DNA of 5,670 nt from JASFTV01 sp050050615 (lineage in GTDB: Bacteria > Desulfobacterota > DSM-4660 > Desulfatiglandales > HGW-15): NCBI GenBank assembly GCA_050050615.1, contig JASFTV010000246.1, positions 1 through 5,670 on the forward strand, written 5' to 3'. This document shows, one piece after another, positions 1-5,548 of the stretch (position 1 is its first letter; each line of letters begins with the position of its first letter). Below the pieces are notes generated by a model. It did no database searches. It saw nothing but the letters and a program-made list of their open reading frames with translations, and was not told the DNA's origin. Position numbers and translations under genes: made by a program.

Positions 1-335
1 TCCAGTATGGGTTCATCCTTGAAAAAGAGACGTCCCTCGGCAATCGCATGGACGTCGCCGGTGAAGCGCAGCGCACCCAGATAGTCGAGAAATTCTTTGG
101 AAAAAAGGTCTGTGCTCCCCAGGTAATCTAGGTCTTCCTCCCTGAAGTGGTAGGACTCCAGGTAACTCAGGACCTGCTCCAGTCCGGCACTCAGAAAGTA
201 GCCACGGTTCGGGGGATAGTCTCGAATAAAAAGGCTAAAAGTGGCCGGCGAGAACATCTCATGCTGATAGTACGCTGCGGCCATGGTAATTTCATAAAGG
301 TCTGTTAGAAGTGTCAGTTGCTTTTCTTCCACCAT
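1..335 (-). CDS. pncB: Nicotinate phosphoribosyltransferase, N-terminal part (runs off left edge)
   Basis: Reading the minus strand from the ATG at 335 gives 111 complete codons before the window ends. The family enzyme joins nicotinate to PRPP, usually with ATP hydrolysis, to give nicotinate mononucleotide: the entry step of the Preiss-Handler NAD salvage route in the cytosol. I recognise it by the opening LLTDLYEITMAAAYY (residues 9-23), the segment RGYFLSAGLE (44-53), EEDLDYL (66-72), FLDYL (82-86) and LRFTGDVHAIAEG (89-101), all in the order and spacing of COG1488 proteins. The full protein is normally about 400-490 residues, so roughly three quarters, including the phosphorylated histidine region, lies outside. 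The start is well supported: AAGGAGG at 347-341 sits 5 bases before the ATG. It lies downstream of, and on the same strand as, ligA and the coiled-coil gene, but a gap of 182 bases and a promoter candidate suggest separate transcription. Confidence 0.93.
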   Translation of the reverse strand, partial: MVEEKQLTLLTDLYEITMAAAYYQHEMFSPATFSLFIRDYPPNRGYFLSAGLEQVLSYLESYHFREEDLDYLGSTDLFSKEFLDYLGALRFTGDVHAIAEGRLFFKDEPIL

Positions 336-356
336 GGGCCCCTCCTTGGTTACGTC

Positions 357-384
357 ATCATAGAAAGCCTCGTCTTCACGGCAA
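357..384 (-). promoter_or_regulatory. Candidate sigma70-type promoter for pncB
   Basis: On the minus strand a TTGCCG (384-379) is followed after 16 bases by TATGAT (362-357), which matches the -10 consensus at five of six positions and the -35 at four. Transcription would start near 350, leaving a short leader that holds just the Shine-Dalgarno at 347-341 and the ATG at 335. The match is by eye only; chance matches of this quality are not rare. Confidence 0.35.
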
Positions 385-420
385 CTCGGAGTTCATTAGA
401 TATGGCAATAATTAAGGGAG

Positions 421-545
421 TAAACTCGAAGCACGAAATTCGAATGTTCGAAATTCAAAACATCATTGATCGAACAACAAAGGTGACTGTGTGTTTTGGT
501 CGTTCGTACCCTGGTCATTATGGTTTGTTTCGAGCTTCGTTATTC
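421..545. repeat. Imperfect palindromic intergenic repeat reaching into a gene end
   Basis: The arm CGAAGCACGAAA at 427-438 has its inverse, TTTCGAGCTTCG, at 528-539, with 11 of 12 positions complementary. Further in, CAAAACATCATTGATC (around 456-472) is partly complementary to GGTCATTATGGTTTG (513-527), so the whole block folds into a long imperfect hairpin. A direct pair of TTCGAA lies at 439-444 and 447-452. From memory, short runs of this CGAAGCACGAAATTCGAA type occur as dispersed intergenic repeats in some deltaproteobacterial and related genomes; I cannot check that here. The right arm is also the 3' end of the coiled-coil gene. Confidence 0.55.
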
Positions 546-871
546 CTATTTTGGCCTTCGCCTTCCCGGCCTTCTTTGTAAGCCCGTTCGAATTCCGATT
601 TTGCGCGGCTGAGGCTCACCTTGAGGATGTCCCACGCATTTTCCAGGCCCTCTTTCAAGTCCTCCCAGGCGTCATCGCCCGCTTGCTCCGTCTCTGCGAT
701 CTTGTTCTTCAATTCCTCTCGTTTTTCGCGCAATTGCGATAGCCGTTCCTCGTACCTGATTTTGGCCTCGGCATCCGCCTTTCTCACTTTGGCCTCTAGC
801 TGGTCAATTTCTGCATTCCATTCGTCGAGCATTGCCTTCAGCTTTTGCACGTAAGCATCTCTTTGAGACAT
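518..871 (-). CDS. Short charged coiled-coil protein, Sll1863-like stress protein family
   Basis: A 117-residue soluble protein, almost entirely helical and very rich in E, K, A and R. It opens MSQRDAYVQKLKAMLDEWNAE, continues as an uninterrupted coiled coil through about residue 62, and then carries DDAWEDLKEGLENAWDILK (66-84), the conserved second half of this family. No signal peptide or membrane segment is visible. I place it with the small coiled-coil proteins annotated as Sll1863-family stress response proteins; biochemical function is not established. An ATG six bases upstream (877) is possible, but GGAGG at 883-879 is only one base from it and a normal seven bases from the ATG at 871, so I choose 871. 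It follows ligA by 26 bases and is probably cotranscribed with it. The last eight residues (NNEARNKP) and the TAA stop are encoded by the palindromic repeat, so the tail is likely not a conserved part of the family. Confidence 0.85.
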   Translation of the reverse strand: MSQRDAYVQKLKAMLDEWNAEIDQLEAKVRKADAEAKIRYEERLSQLREKREELKNKIAETEQAGDDAWEDLKEGLENAWDILKVSLSRAKSEFERAYKEGREGEGQNRNNEARNKP

Positions 872-878
872 GATCATT

Positions 879-884
879 CCTCCC
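879..884 (-). promoter_or_regulatory. Ribosome binding site that fixes the coiled-coil gene start
   Basis: On the minus strand GGGAGG (884-879) lies seven bases before the ATG at 871 and one base before the upstream ATG at 877. The spacing favours 871. The first two G residues are also the last two bases of the heptad repeat unit at 889-883, so the repeat runs directly into the ribosome binding site. Confidence 0.6.
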
Positions 885-917
885 TACTGATTACTGTTCA
901 CTGGTTATTGATTAGTT
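883..917 (-). repeat. Heptad repeat block at the ligA stop codon
   Basis: Read on the minus strand, the units CAGTGAA (903-897), CAGTAAT (896-890) and CAGTAGG (889-883) are in perfect seven-base register. Two weaker units, AACTAAT (917-911) and CAATAAC (910-904), each match the consensus CAGTRAN-like unit at about five of seven positions and extend the register into the ligA coding sequence. The ligA stop TGA (900-898) occupies unit positions 4-6. The block fills nearly all of the gap between ligA and the coiled-coil gene. Confidence 0.7.
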
Positions 918-2952
918 TTTCAAATTCATTTTCATCCAGAATCTGGACTTTCTGCTTCTTCGCCTCCTCAAGCTTGCTGCCGGGATCTTCACCCACCACC
1001 GCGTAGTCTGTCTCACCGCTCACGCTGGAGGTGGCCCGCCCCCCAAGGTCCTCCACACGTCTTTGTGCCTCATCCCGGGTATATTGCTCCAGCTTGCCCG
1101 TGAAGACAAAGGTCTGTCCTTCAAGGGGCAATGCCTTTTTCTCAGCAGGCATCTTCTCCACCTTAACTCCTGCTTTTTCGAGACGCTCTAGGACATGCCG
1201 GTTTTCCTCCTCCGCAAAAAATTGTGTCACGCTCCGGGCGATCTCCGCTCCTATCTCTCGTGTTTTTTCCAGATCATCTCTTTCAGGACTCTGGAGCGCA
1301 TCCAGGCTGCCATATCTCTGGGCCAGCACCCGGGCAACCCGCTGCCCCACGTGGCGGATCCCAAGGGCGTACACGAACCGGTCCAGACGCGGATTTTTCG
1401 TCCCCTGAATCGCTTCATGGAGCTGGGTGGCGGACTTTCGGGCAAAGCCCTCCAGTTTCAATAGGTCCTCCACAGAGAGCGTATAGAGATCCCCAATATT
1501 TTCTACAAGTCCTTTCTGGACCATATCCTTTGCCGTCTTCTCACCCAGCCCTTCGATATCCATGGCGTCCCTGGAGCCATAGTGAATGACCTTGCCGATC
1601 ACCTGGGGCGGACAGGAGAGTCCTGCGGGGCAGAAATAATAGGCGCCCTCTCTATAGACCTTTGCGCCACACGCCGGGCATTTTTCCGGCATGGAGAATA
1701 TTTCCCCTCTCTTCTTGCCTGGTGTCCTGATCCGCTCCACCACCTCCGGTATCACATCTCCTGCTCGTGCTATGCGAACCTTGTCGCCGGGTCTCACATC
1801 CTTCTTTTTGACCTCGTCCTCGTTATGGAGCGTGGCACGACTAACGGTGACGCCGCCCACATCCACAGGCTGCAGGAGCGCCACGGGAGTGAGCATGCCC
1901 GTTCTTCCCACCTGGACCACAATCTCCTCCAAAGTGGTCACCTCCTCTTTGGGAGAGAATTTCCAGGCATATGCCCAGCGGGGGCTGCGCTGTCGTACGC
2001 CAAGGGCCCGCCTCTGCCCATAATCATCCAGTTTGATGACGATACCGTCTACCTCGTACTCCAGATCTTCTCTCTGATCGGAAAGTCTTTGATGGTAGAC
2101 CTTCATATCTTTGAAAGAGAAGACTTTCTGATTGTGGGGGTCCGTTTTCAAGCCCCATTTGGCAAATTGCCTGAGTGCCTCCCAGTGGGAGGAGAACTTG
2201 TCGCCTTCCGCCTTGAGGATGTCATAAAAGAAGAGGTCAAGGGGTCTGCCCGCCACGTTCTTTGGATCCAGCTGTCTCATGGTGCCTGCAGCCGCATTGC
2301 GGGGGTTGGCAAAAGGCTCCAGCCCCTTTTCTATCCGCTCTCTGTTCAACTTCTGAAAACCCTTCTTGTACATGAAGACCTCTGCCCGGACAGAGAGAAA
2401 ATCCGGCATGTCTTTTTCTTTTTGCAGGTTCATGGGAAGGGCCCTGATGGTCTTGAGATTCGCTGAGATATCTTCCCCCACCTCTCCGTTCCCCCTTGTG
2501 GCCCCGTACTGGAATCTCCCCTTTTCATAGACGACCTCCACAGAGAGGCCGTCGAACTTGGGCTCGAGCACATATTCAATCTTCTTTTTGTCCGAGCGGC
2601 GGTGGACAAAGTCATAGAAATCCTTGACGTCCTTTTCCTCAACGGCCGAATTCAGGCTGAGCATCATCTCGGCGTGCTCTACCTTCTTCAGTTCGTCCAC
2701 GGGTTCGGCGCCAACTCGCCTTGTGGGCGATGTATCAGACTGGAGTTGGGGGAACGCATCCTCCAGTTCCTGGAGACGACGAAACAGCTTGTCGTAAACC
2801 GCATCGGAGATCTCAGGCTGGTTCTTTACGTAATAGAGATAGTCGTGAAACTCGATGCCTTCTCGCAGGGCCTCCACCTCTTTGCGGGCCTCTTCCCTTT
2901 TCAGTTTCTCCACGTCTCTAAACCTGGTGCTGGGATTTTTCTTGAAGTCCAT
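898..2952 (-). CDS. ligA: NAD-dependent DNA ligase LigA
   Basis: A complete 684-residue protein, close to the usual 660-700. It seals nicks in duplex DNA during replication and repair, using NAD+ to adenylate an active-site lysine and releasing NMN. Domains in order: the NMN-binding Ia region with YYVKNQPEISDAVYD (40-54); the nucleotidyltransferase domain with catalytic K132 in EPKFDG, RGNGEVGEDI (153-162), VRAEVFM (188-194), FANPRNAAAGTMRQLD (214-229), EVDGIVIK (300-307) and K331 in WKFSP; the OB fold with VQVGRTGMLTPVA (347-359); the zinc finger with Cys425, 428, 441 and 447; helix-hairpin-helix repeats including DIEGLGEK (465-472) and GIRHVGQRVA (531-540); and a C-terminal BRCT domain (about 606-680). 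No key residue is missing. AGGA at 2961-2958, five bases upstream, supports the ATG. The final codons and stop lie in a heptad repeat. It heads a two-gene unit with the coiled-coil gene; no convincing promoter is visible. Confidence 0.98.
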   Translation of the reverse strand: MDFKKNPSTRFRDVEKLKREEARKEVEALREGIEFHDYLYYVKNQPEISDAVYDKLFRRLQELEDAFPQLQSDTSPTRRVGAEPVDELKKVEHAEMMLSLNSAVEEKDVKDFYDFVHRRSDKKKIEYVLEPKFDGLSVEVVYEKGRFQYGATRGNGEVGEDISANLKTIRALPMNLQKEKDMPDFLSVRAEVFMYKKGFQKLNRERIEKGLEPFANPRNAAAGTMRQLDPKNVAGRPLDLFFYDILKAEGDKFSSHWEALRQFAKWGLKTDPHNQKVFSFKDMKVYHQRLSDQREDLEYEVDGIVIKLDDYGQRRALGVRQRSPRWAYAWKFSPKEEVTTLEEIVVQVGRTGMLTPVALLQPVDVGGVTVSRATLHNEDEVKKKDVRPGDKVRIARAGDVIPEVVERIRTPGKKRGEIFSMPEKCPACGAKVYREGAYYFCPAGLSCPPQVIGKVIHYGSRDAMDIEGLGEKTAKDMVQKGLVENIGDLYTLSVEDLLKLEGFARKSATQLHEAIQGTKNPRLDRFVYALGIRHVGQRVARVLAQRYGSLDALQSPERDDLEKTREIGAEIARSVTQFFAEEENRHVLERLEKAGVKVEKMPAEKKALPLEGQTFVFTGKLEQYTRDEAQRRVEDLGGRATSSVSGETDYAVVGEDPGSKLEEAKKQKVQILDENEFEKLINNQ

Positions 2953-2967
2953 ATCCGTCCTACGAAC

Positions 2968-2995
2968 CAGTAATCAGTAATCAGTGATCAGTGAA
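2968..2995 (+). repeat. Heptad repeat block upstream of ligA, plus orientation
   Basis: Four contiguous in-register heptads on the plus strand: CAGTAAT (2968-2974), CAGTAAT (2975-2981), CAGTGAT (2982-2988) and CAGTGAA (2989-2995). The block ends only seven bases before the AGGA ribosome binding site of ligA (which is on the minus strand), so it would form part of the ligA leader transcript. It is the only block in the window that is not at a gene's 3' end. Confidence 0.8.
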
Positions 2996-3219
2996 GGTTT
3001 AAGAAGATTGCGGTTGCGCAGTTCATATCGTTTATCGGAAACCGTCTATGCGAAAATTAAGACGAAATAAAACATCGTAATTGCCCCGGGATGTAGTCGA
3101 ACAACGAATGACGACCCCCTATTGAGACTCGTTCTAAGGCCCCTTGACCAAAGGCGGCCAAGATCCATTCTCTTGATGCTCTCCGCCGTCACTGAAGCTA
3201 TGGCGGGGAAACCCTCTGC
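2996..3219. other. Non-coding segment bracketed by inverted heptad blocks
   Basis: These 224 bases between ligA and the DUF72 gene hold no credible gene. Open frames here are short, lack ribosome binding sites and run into the antisense of the DUF72 gene. The segment is AT-rich near 3040-3080 and GC-rich near 3140-3210, and holds one hairpin-forming sequence (3181-3208). The ligA promoter should be here or just beyond, but no -35/-10 pair is convincing on the minus strand. The flanking heptad blocks point toward each other; for example AGTAATCAGT at 2969-2978 is the exact reverse complement of ACTGATTACT at 3251-3260. Confidence 0.5.
3179..3210. repeat. Short GC-rich inverted repeat (hairpin)
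   Basis: CTCCGCC at 3181-3187 can pair with GGCGGGG at 3202-3208 (one G-T pair), extended by two further pairs inward for a nine-pair stem around a ten-base loop. It lies beyond the DUF72 3' end but has no T-run on either strand, so a factor-independent terminator is unlikely. It may be one copy of a dispersed palindromic repeat. Confidence 0.4.
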
Positions 3220-3268
3220 CTTACTGATGACTGCTCACTGTTTACTGTTCACTGATTACTTGTCACTT
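3220..3268 (-). repeat. Heptad repeat block at the DUF72 stop codon
   Basis: Seven contiguous heptads in perfect register on the minus strand, from AAGTGAC (3268-3262) and AAGTAAT (3261-3255) through CAGTGAA (3254-3248), CAGTAAA, CAGTGAG and CAGTCAT to CAGTAAG (3226-3220). Each matches the core CAGTRAN at five or more fixed positions. The DUF72 gene's TGA stop (3265-3263) is positions 4-6 of the first unit, and its last sense codon AAG is positions 1-3. Confidence 0.75.
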
Positions 3269-4000
3269 GCCTTCCATCATCTCCTGCAATCTCAGGGCGT
3301 TCTGAGCCGCATATCCCGCCTCATCATTGTCAAAGTAACAAAAAACCTCTCTCCCCTGATTGGTCCATGCAGAAATGGCTCCAGCCCATCCTGAAAGGGT
3401 CTGGATATTGTACTTCCCTCGGTAGGCGCCTTTGGGTCCGTGCAGTCTGATATAGATGAAATCTGCGGTAATCTCTTTCGGTGAAAGATAACCATTCAGA
3501 TCATAGATGCAGAAGGCGATACCGAACAGTTTCATGGCCTCGTACACACTGGGATTCTGCCAGCTTTGATCTCGAAACTCGACGGCATAACGGTGTCGGG
3601 TAGGTAAAGTTTCCAGAAAATCATAGAACCGCTCCGGGTTGAAACGCCACCGTGGCGGCAATTGAAAAAGGATGGGACCAAGTTTGTCTCCCAGCGCCTG
3701 CACTCTTTCCAGGAACGAAGAGAGTGCATCTTTGGGATCCTTTAACTTTTTCATGTGTGTAATATAGCGACTTGCCTTGACAGTGAAGACGAATCCGGGT
3801 GGGACGCTCTTTCGCCAAGCCTTCAGGGTCTCTTCTTTTGGAAGCCGATAAAAAGAGTTATTAATTTCCACGGTATGGAAATGCTCGGCATAGAAAGTCA
3901 GAAACTTTTTCTTGGGGAGATCTTTGGGATAGAACGGACCCGCCCAGTCGCCGTAATGCCAACCAGAGGTCCCCACATGGACGTTTTCCCACTCTCCCAT
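3263..4000 (-). CDS. DUF72 domain-containing protein (YecE-like)
   Basis: A complete 245-residue protein of the DUF72/YecE family (COG1801), a TIM-barrel-like fold known from structures but without an established reaction. Diagnostic segments: VGTSGWHYGDWAGPFYP (9-25), FHTVEINNSFYRLP (41-54), FTVKASRYITH (72-82), LGPILFQLPPRW (107-118), YAVEFRD (138-144), YIRLHGP (183-189) and YFDNDEAGYAAQNA (222-235). The length is typical and no segment is missing. No signal peptide or membrane span is seen, so it is cytosolic. A GTG at 4006 opens the same frame, but the purine-rich GGGGG (4015-4011 region) is only three bases from it and nine from the ATG at 4000, so I prefer 4000. It is transcribed alone, divergently from apgM, from a good promoter candidate at 4092-4064. 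Its stop codon lies inside a heptad repeat. Confidence 0.95.
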   Translation of the reverse strand: MGEWENVHVGTSGWHYGDWAGPFYPKDLPKKKFLTFYAEHFHTVEINNSFYRLPKEETLKAWRKSVPPGFVFTVKASRYITHMKKLKDPKDALSSFLERVQALGDKLGPILFQLPPRWRFNPERFYDFLETLPTRHRYAVEFRDQSWQNPSVYEAMKLFGIAFCIYDLNGYLSPKEITADFIYIRLHGPKGAYRGKYNIQTLSGWAGAISAWTNQGREVFCYFDNDEAGYAAQNALRLQEMMEGK

Positions 4001-4038
4001 ACTCACTTTCCCCCTATTTATTTTAGTTTTATTTCAAA

Positions 4039-4068
4039 GTGACAATACCCTAATTTTTTCCATTTTAT
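4039..4068 (+). promoter_or_regulatory. Candidate promoter for the apgM leader or structured RNA
   Basis: On the plus strand GTGACA (4039-4044, five of six to the -35 consensus) is followed after 18 bases by TTTTAT (4063-4068, four of six). A start near 4075 would place the structured segment at 4091-4269 at the very 5' end of the transcript. The -10 overlaps that of the divergent DUF72 promoter, so the two polymerases would compete. The match is weaker than the minus-strand one. Confidence 0.3.
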
Positions 4069-4092
4069 AGATGCATGTTACACGAGACTCAA
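4064..4092 (-). promoter_or_regulatory. Candidate sigma70-type promoter for the DUF72 gene
   Basis: On the minus strand TTGAGT (4092-4087) and TATAAA (4069-4064) are separated by exactly 17 bases. The -10 matches consensus at five of six positions and the -35 at four. Transcription would start near 4057 and give a leader of about 57 bases before the ATG at 4000. This is the best promoter match in the window. Confidence 0.5.
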
Positions 4093-4269
4093 TGGGGTCC
4101 ATCACGTATTTGATGGGGGTATCTTTTCTCAGCCCCGTCGGCCTCTCTACGCTTGGCAGAGGGGCGACCCTGGAACAGGCCTGCAGGTACCCAACGACGG
4201 CCCCTGAAATGCTCATTGTATCGAACATGTACAGGCCAGAGAGGCCTTATATACCTTGTTGACCCCATT
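4091..4269 (+). ncRNA. Candidate structured RNA or structured 5' leader of apgM, family not recognised
   Basis: This segment is closed by a perfect nine-base inverted repeat, AATGGGGTC (4091-4099) with GACCCCATT (4261-4269). Nested inside are a local hairpin CATCA/TGATG (4100-4104 and 4111-4115), GGTAT (4118-4122) with ATACC (4251-4255), a second perfect nine-base pair GGCCTCTCT (4140-4148) with AGAGAGGCC (4238-4246), and GGCCTG (4178-4183) with CAGGCC (4232-4237). The arms nest in order without crossing, as expected of an RNA fold. The interior is GC-rich while the flanks are AT-rich. I do not see the signatures of SRP RNA, RNase P, tmRNA, T-box or the common riboswitches. Length and closed ends recall 6S RNA, but the large central bubble is not evident. 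It ends 63 bases before apgM without a T-run, so it may be a cis-acting leader. The strand is inferred from the gene and promoter; the reverse complement would fold similarly. Confidence 0.45.
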
Positions 4270-4315
4270 TACTTTGTACAGGATTGGGTTCTATCAATTA
4301 TCTCCTGAAGCATGT

Positions 4316-4325
4316 AGGAGGAAGG
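4316..4325 (+). promoter_or_regulatory. Ribosome binding site of apgM
   Basis: AGGAGG at 4316-4321, continued by AAGG to 4325, lies 7-11 bases before the GTG at 4333. An in-frame TGA at 4327-4329 excludes any start further upstream, so the GTG is the first possible start, and it is well placed. Confidence 0.7.
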
Positions 4326-4332
4326 TTGAGCT

Positions 4333-5547
4333 GTGGATGTCACAGAAATTTGGGAAACGATTGTGCGACGCGATGGCGGGACCATCCTTTATGTGATCCT
4401 GGACGGTGTGGGAGGACTGCCCTACCCCGAAAAAGGAGGGACGGAGCTTCAAGTGGCCCAGACACCCAAACTGGACAGGCTTGCACAGGAATCCGCCTGT
4501 GGCCTCCTAGAGATGGTGGGCCCTGGGATCACCCCGGGAAGCGGCCCAGGGCATTTGGCCCTCTTCGGCTACGACCCGCTGAAGTATAAATTGGGCAGGG
4601 GCATTCTCTCCGCTCTGGGCATTAACTTTGAACTTCGAAAGGGAGATGTGGCGGCCAGGATAAACTTTGCCACCCTAGACGGGCAAGGCAAAGTGACGGA
4701 CAGAAGAGCCGGGAGGATCGACAACGATACAAACCGTCGCCTTTGCAAGAAGATCAGGGAGAATGTGACTTTGGATATGGAAGGAGAGTTCTTCCTGGAG
4801 ACGGTGAGCGAGCATCGAGCCGTATTTGTCTTGCGGGGCTCAAACCTTGAAGGGAAGCTGAGGGACACGGACCCACAACGAACAGGTTTGCAGCCTTTTG
4901 AGCCCGAGGCACTCCACAAGAATTCAGAAAAAACGGCAGGCATTGTGCGCTCTTTTGTGAGTCAGGTCAAGGAGCTGCTTGCTGGGGAAGAAAAGGCGAA
5001 CATGATCCTGATGCGGGGCTTTGACAACTATGAACCTCTGACAAGTCTGGAATCCCGCTTTGGCCTGAAGGGGATTTGCATTGCGGAATACCCCATGTAT
5101 CGGGGTATCAGCCGCCTGCTCGGACTGGACATTGCCCCTCCGCTGGAGGGCATGGAGGCCGCTGTCGAGAGCCTGGAATCCCTTTACGGGCCGAATCATG
5201 ATTTCTATTTTGTGCACATCAAGAAGACAGACAGCAACGGCGAAGACGGTGATTTCCACAAGAAGGTGAAGGTGATAGAGCATTTTGATGGACTCATGCC
5301 CAGGGTGGCAAACCTCCAGCCAGATGTCCTCGTAATCACCGCGGATCATTCGACGCCGGCCCTCATGGGGATACACAGTTGGCATCCAGTGCCCCTTCTG
5401 ATTCGGTCCAAGTTTGCGCGGGTGGATGCGGTGGATGCCTTTCATGAAGAGGCCTGCTTACGCGGTTCGCTCGGCATCCGACCGGGCGTTCACTTGATCG
5501 GCCTCGCCCTGGCACACGCTGGCAGGATGGGTAAGTATGGGGCGTGA
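4333..5547 (+). CDS. apgM: 2,3-bisphosphoglycerate-independent phosphoglycerate mutase, archaeal type (ApgM family)
   Basis: A complete 404-residue protein of the ApgM family (COG3635), in the alkaline phosphatase superfamily. It interconverts 3-phosphoglycerate and 2-phosphoglycerate in glycolysis and gluconeogenesis through a phosphoserine intermediate and two divalent metals. Visible motifs: ILYVILDGVGGLP (18-30) with metal ligand D24; GITPGSGPGHLALFGYDP (65-82), whose S70 is the expected phosphorylated serine; GRGILSALGI (88-97); RINFATLDG (109-117); TDPQRTG (179-185); AEYPMYRGISRLLG (251-264); VHIKKTDSNGEDGDF (294-308) with D300; TADHSTP (336-342) with D338 and H339; and HSWHPVPLL (348-356) with H348. 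Where many archaeal members have GHDG, this protein has GEDG (E304). The start is GTG with a strong Shine-Dalgarno. It is alone on the plus strand, preceded by a structured region that could regulate it, and its stop runs directly into the terminal repeat array. Confidence 0.94.
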   Translation: MDVTEIWETIVRRDGGTILYVILDGVGGLPYPEKGGTELQVAQTPKLDRLAQESACGLLEMVGPGITPGSGPGHLALFGYDPLKYKLGRGILSALGINFELRKGDVAARINFATLDGQGKVTDRRAGRIDNDTNRRLCKKIRENVTLDMEGEFFLETVSEHRAVFVLRGSNLEGKLRDTDPQRTGLQPFEPEALHKNSEKTAGIVRSFVSQVKELLAGEEKANMILMRGFDNYEPLTSLESRFGLKGICIAEYPMYRGISRLLGLDIAPPLEGMEAAVESLESLYGPNHDFYFVHIKKTDSNGEDGDFHKKVKVIEHFDGLMPRVANLQPDVLVITADHSTPALMGIHSWHPVPLLIRSKFARVDAVDAFHEEACLRGSLGIRPGVHLIGLALAHAGRMGKYGA

Positions 5548-5548
5548 C

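Noticed and set aside
1582..2466. A 294-codon open frame on the plus strand
   Set aside because: It lies wholly antisense to the catalytic and OB domains of ligA, whose protein is complete and conserved; its translation resembles no family and there is no ribosome binding site.
2421..2960. Disrupted or unusual ligA start region
   Set aside because: The N-terminal domain is complete, the ATG has an adequate ribosome binding site, and the length fits the family, so there is no evidence of damage.
3224..3230. CTGATGA, the conserved core of hammerhead ribozymes
   Set aside because: It arises at the junction of two heptad units read on the opposite strand, and the needed GAA core and flanking stems are absent.
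4071..4262. A 63-codon open frame on the plus strand in the divergent intergenic region
   Set aside because: It has no Shine-Dalgarno and nearly coincides with the nested inverted repeats, which explain the sequence better as RNA structure than as protein.
4091..4269. Known RNAs: SRP RNA, RNase P RNA, tmRNA, T-box, TPP, cobalamin and FMN riboswitches
   Set aside because: None of their conserved sequence blocks, such as the SRP GGAAGCAG loop or the T-box AGGGTGG, is present on either strand.
4091..4269. A miniature transposon with AATGGGGTC terminal inverted repeats
   Set aside because: No matching target duplication flanks the arms (CTC on the left, TAC on the right), and the extra nested stems are better explained by an RNA fold.
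4924..5445. A 173-codon open frame on the minus strand
   Set aside because: It is antisense to the conserved second half of apgM, including its metal-binding motifs, and its translation is unlike any family I know.
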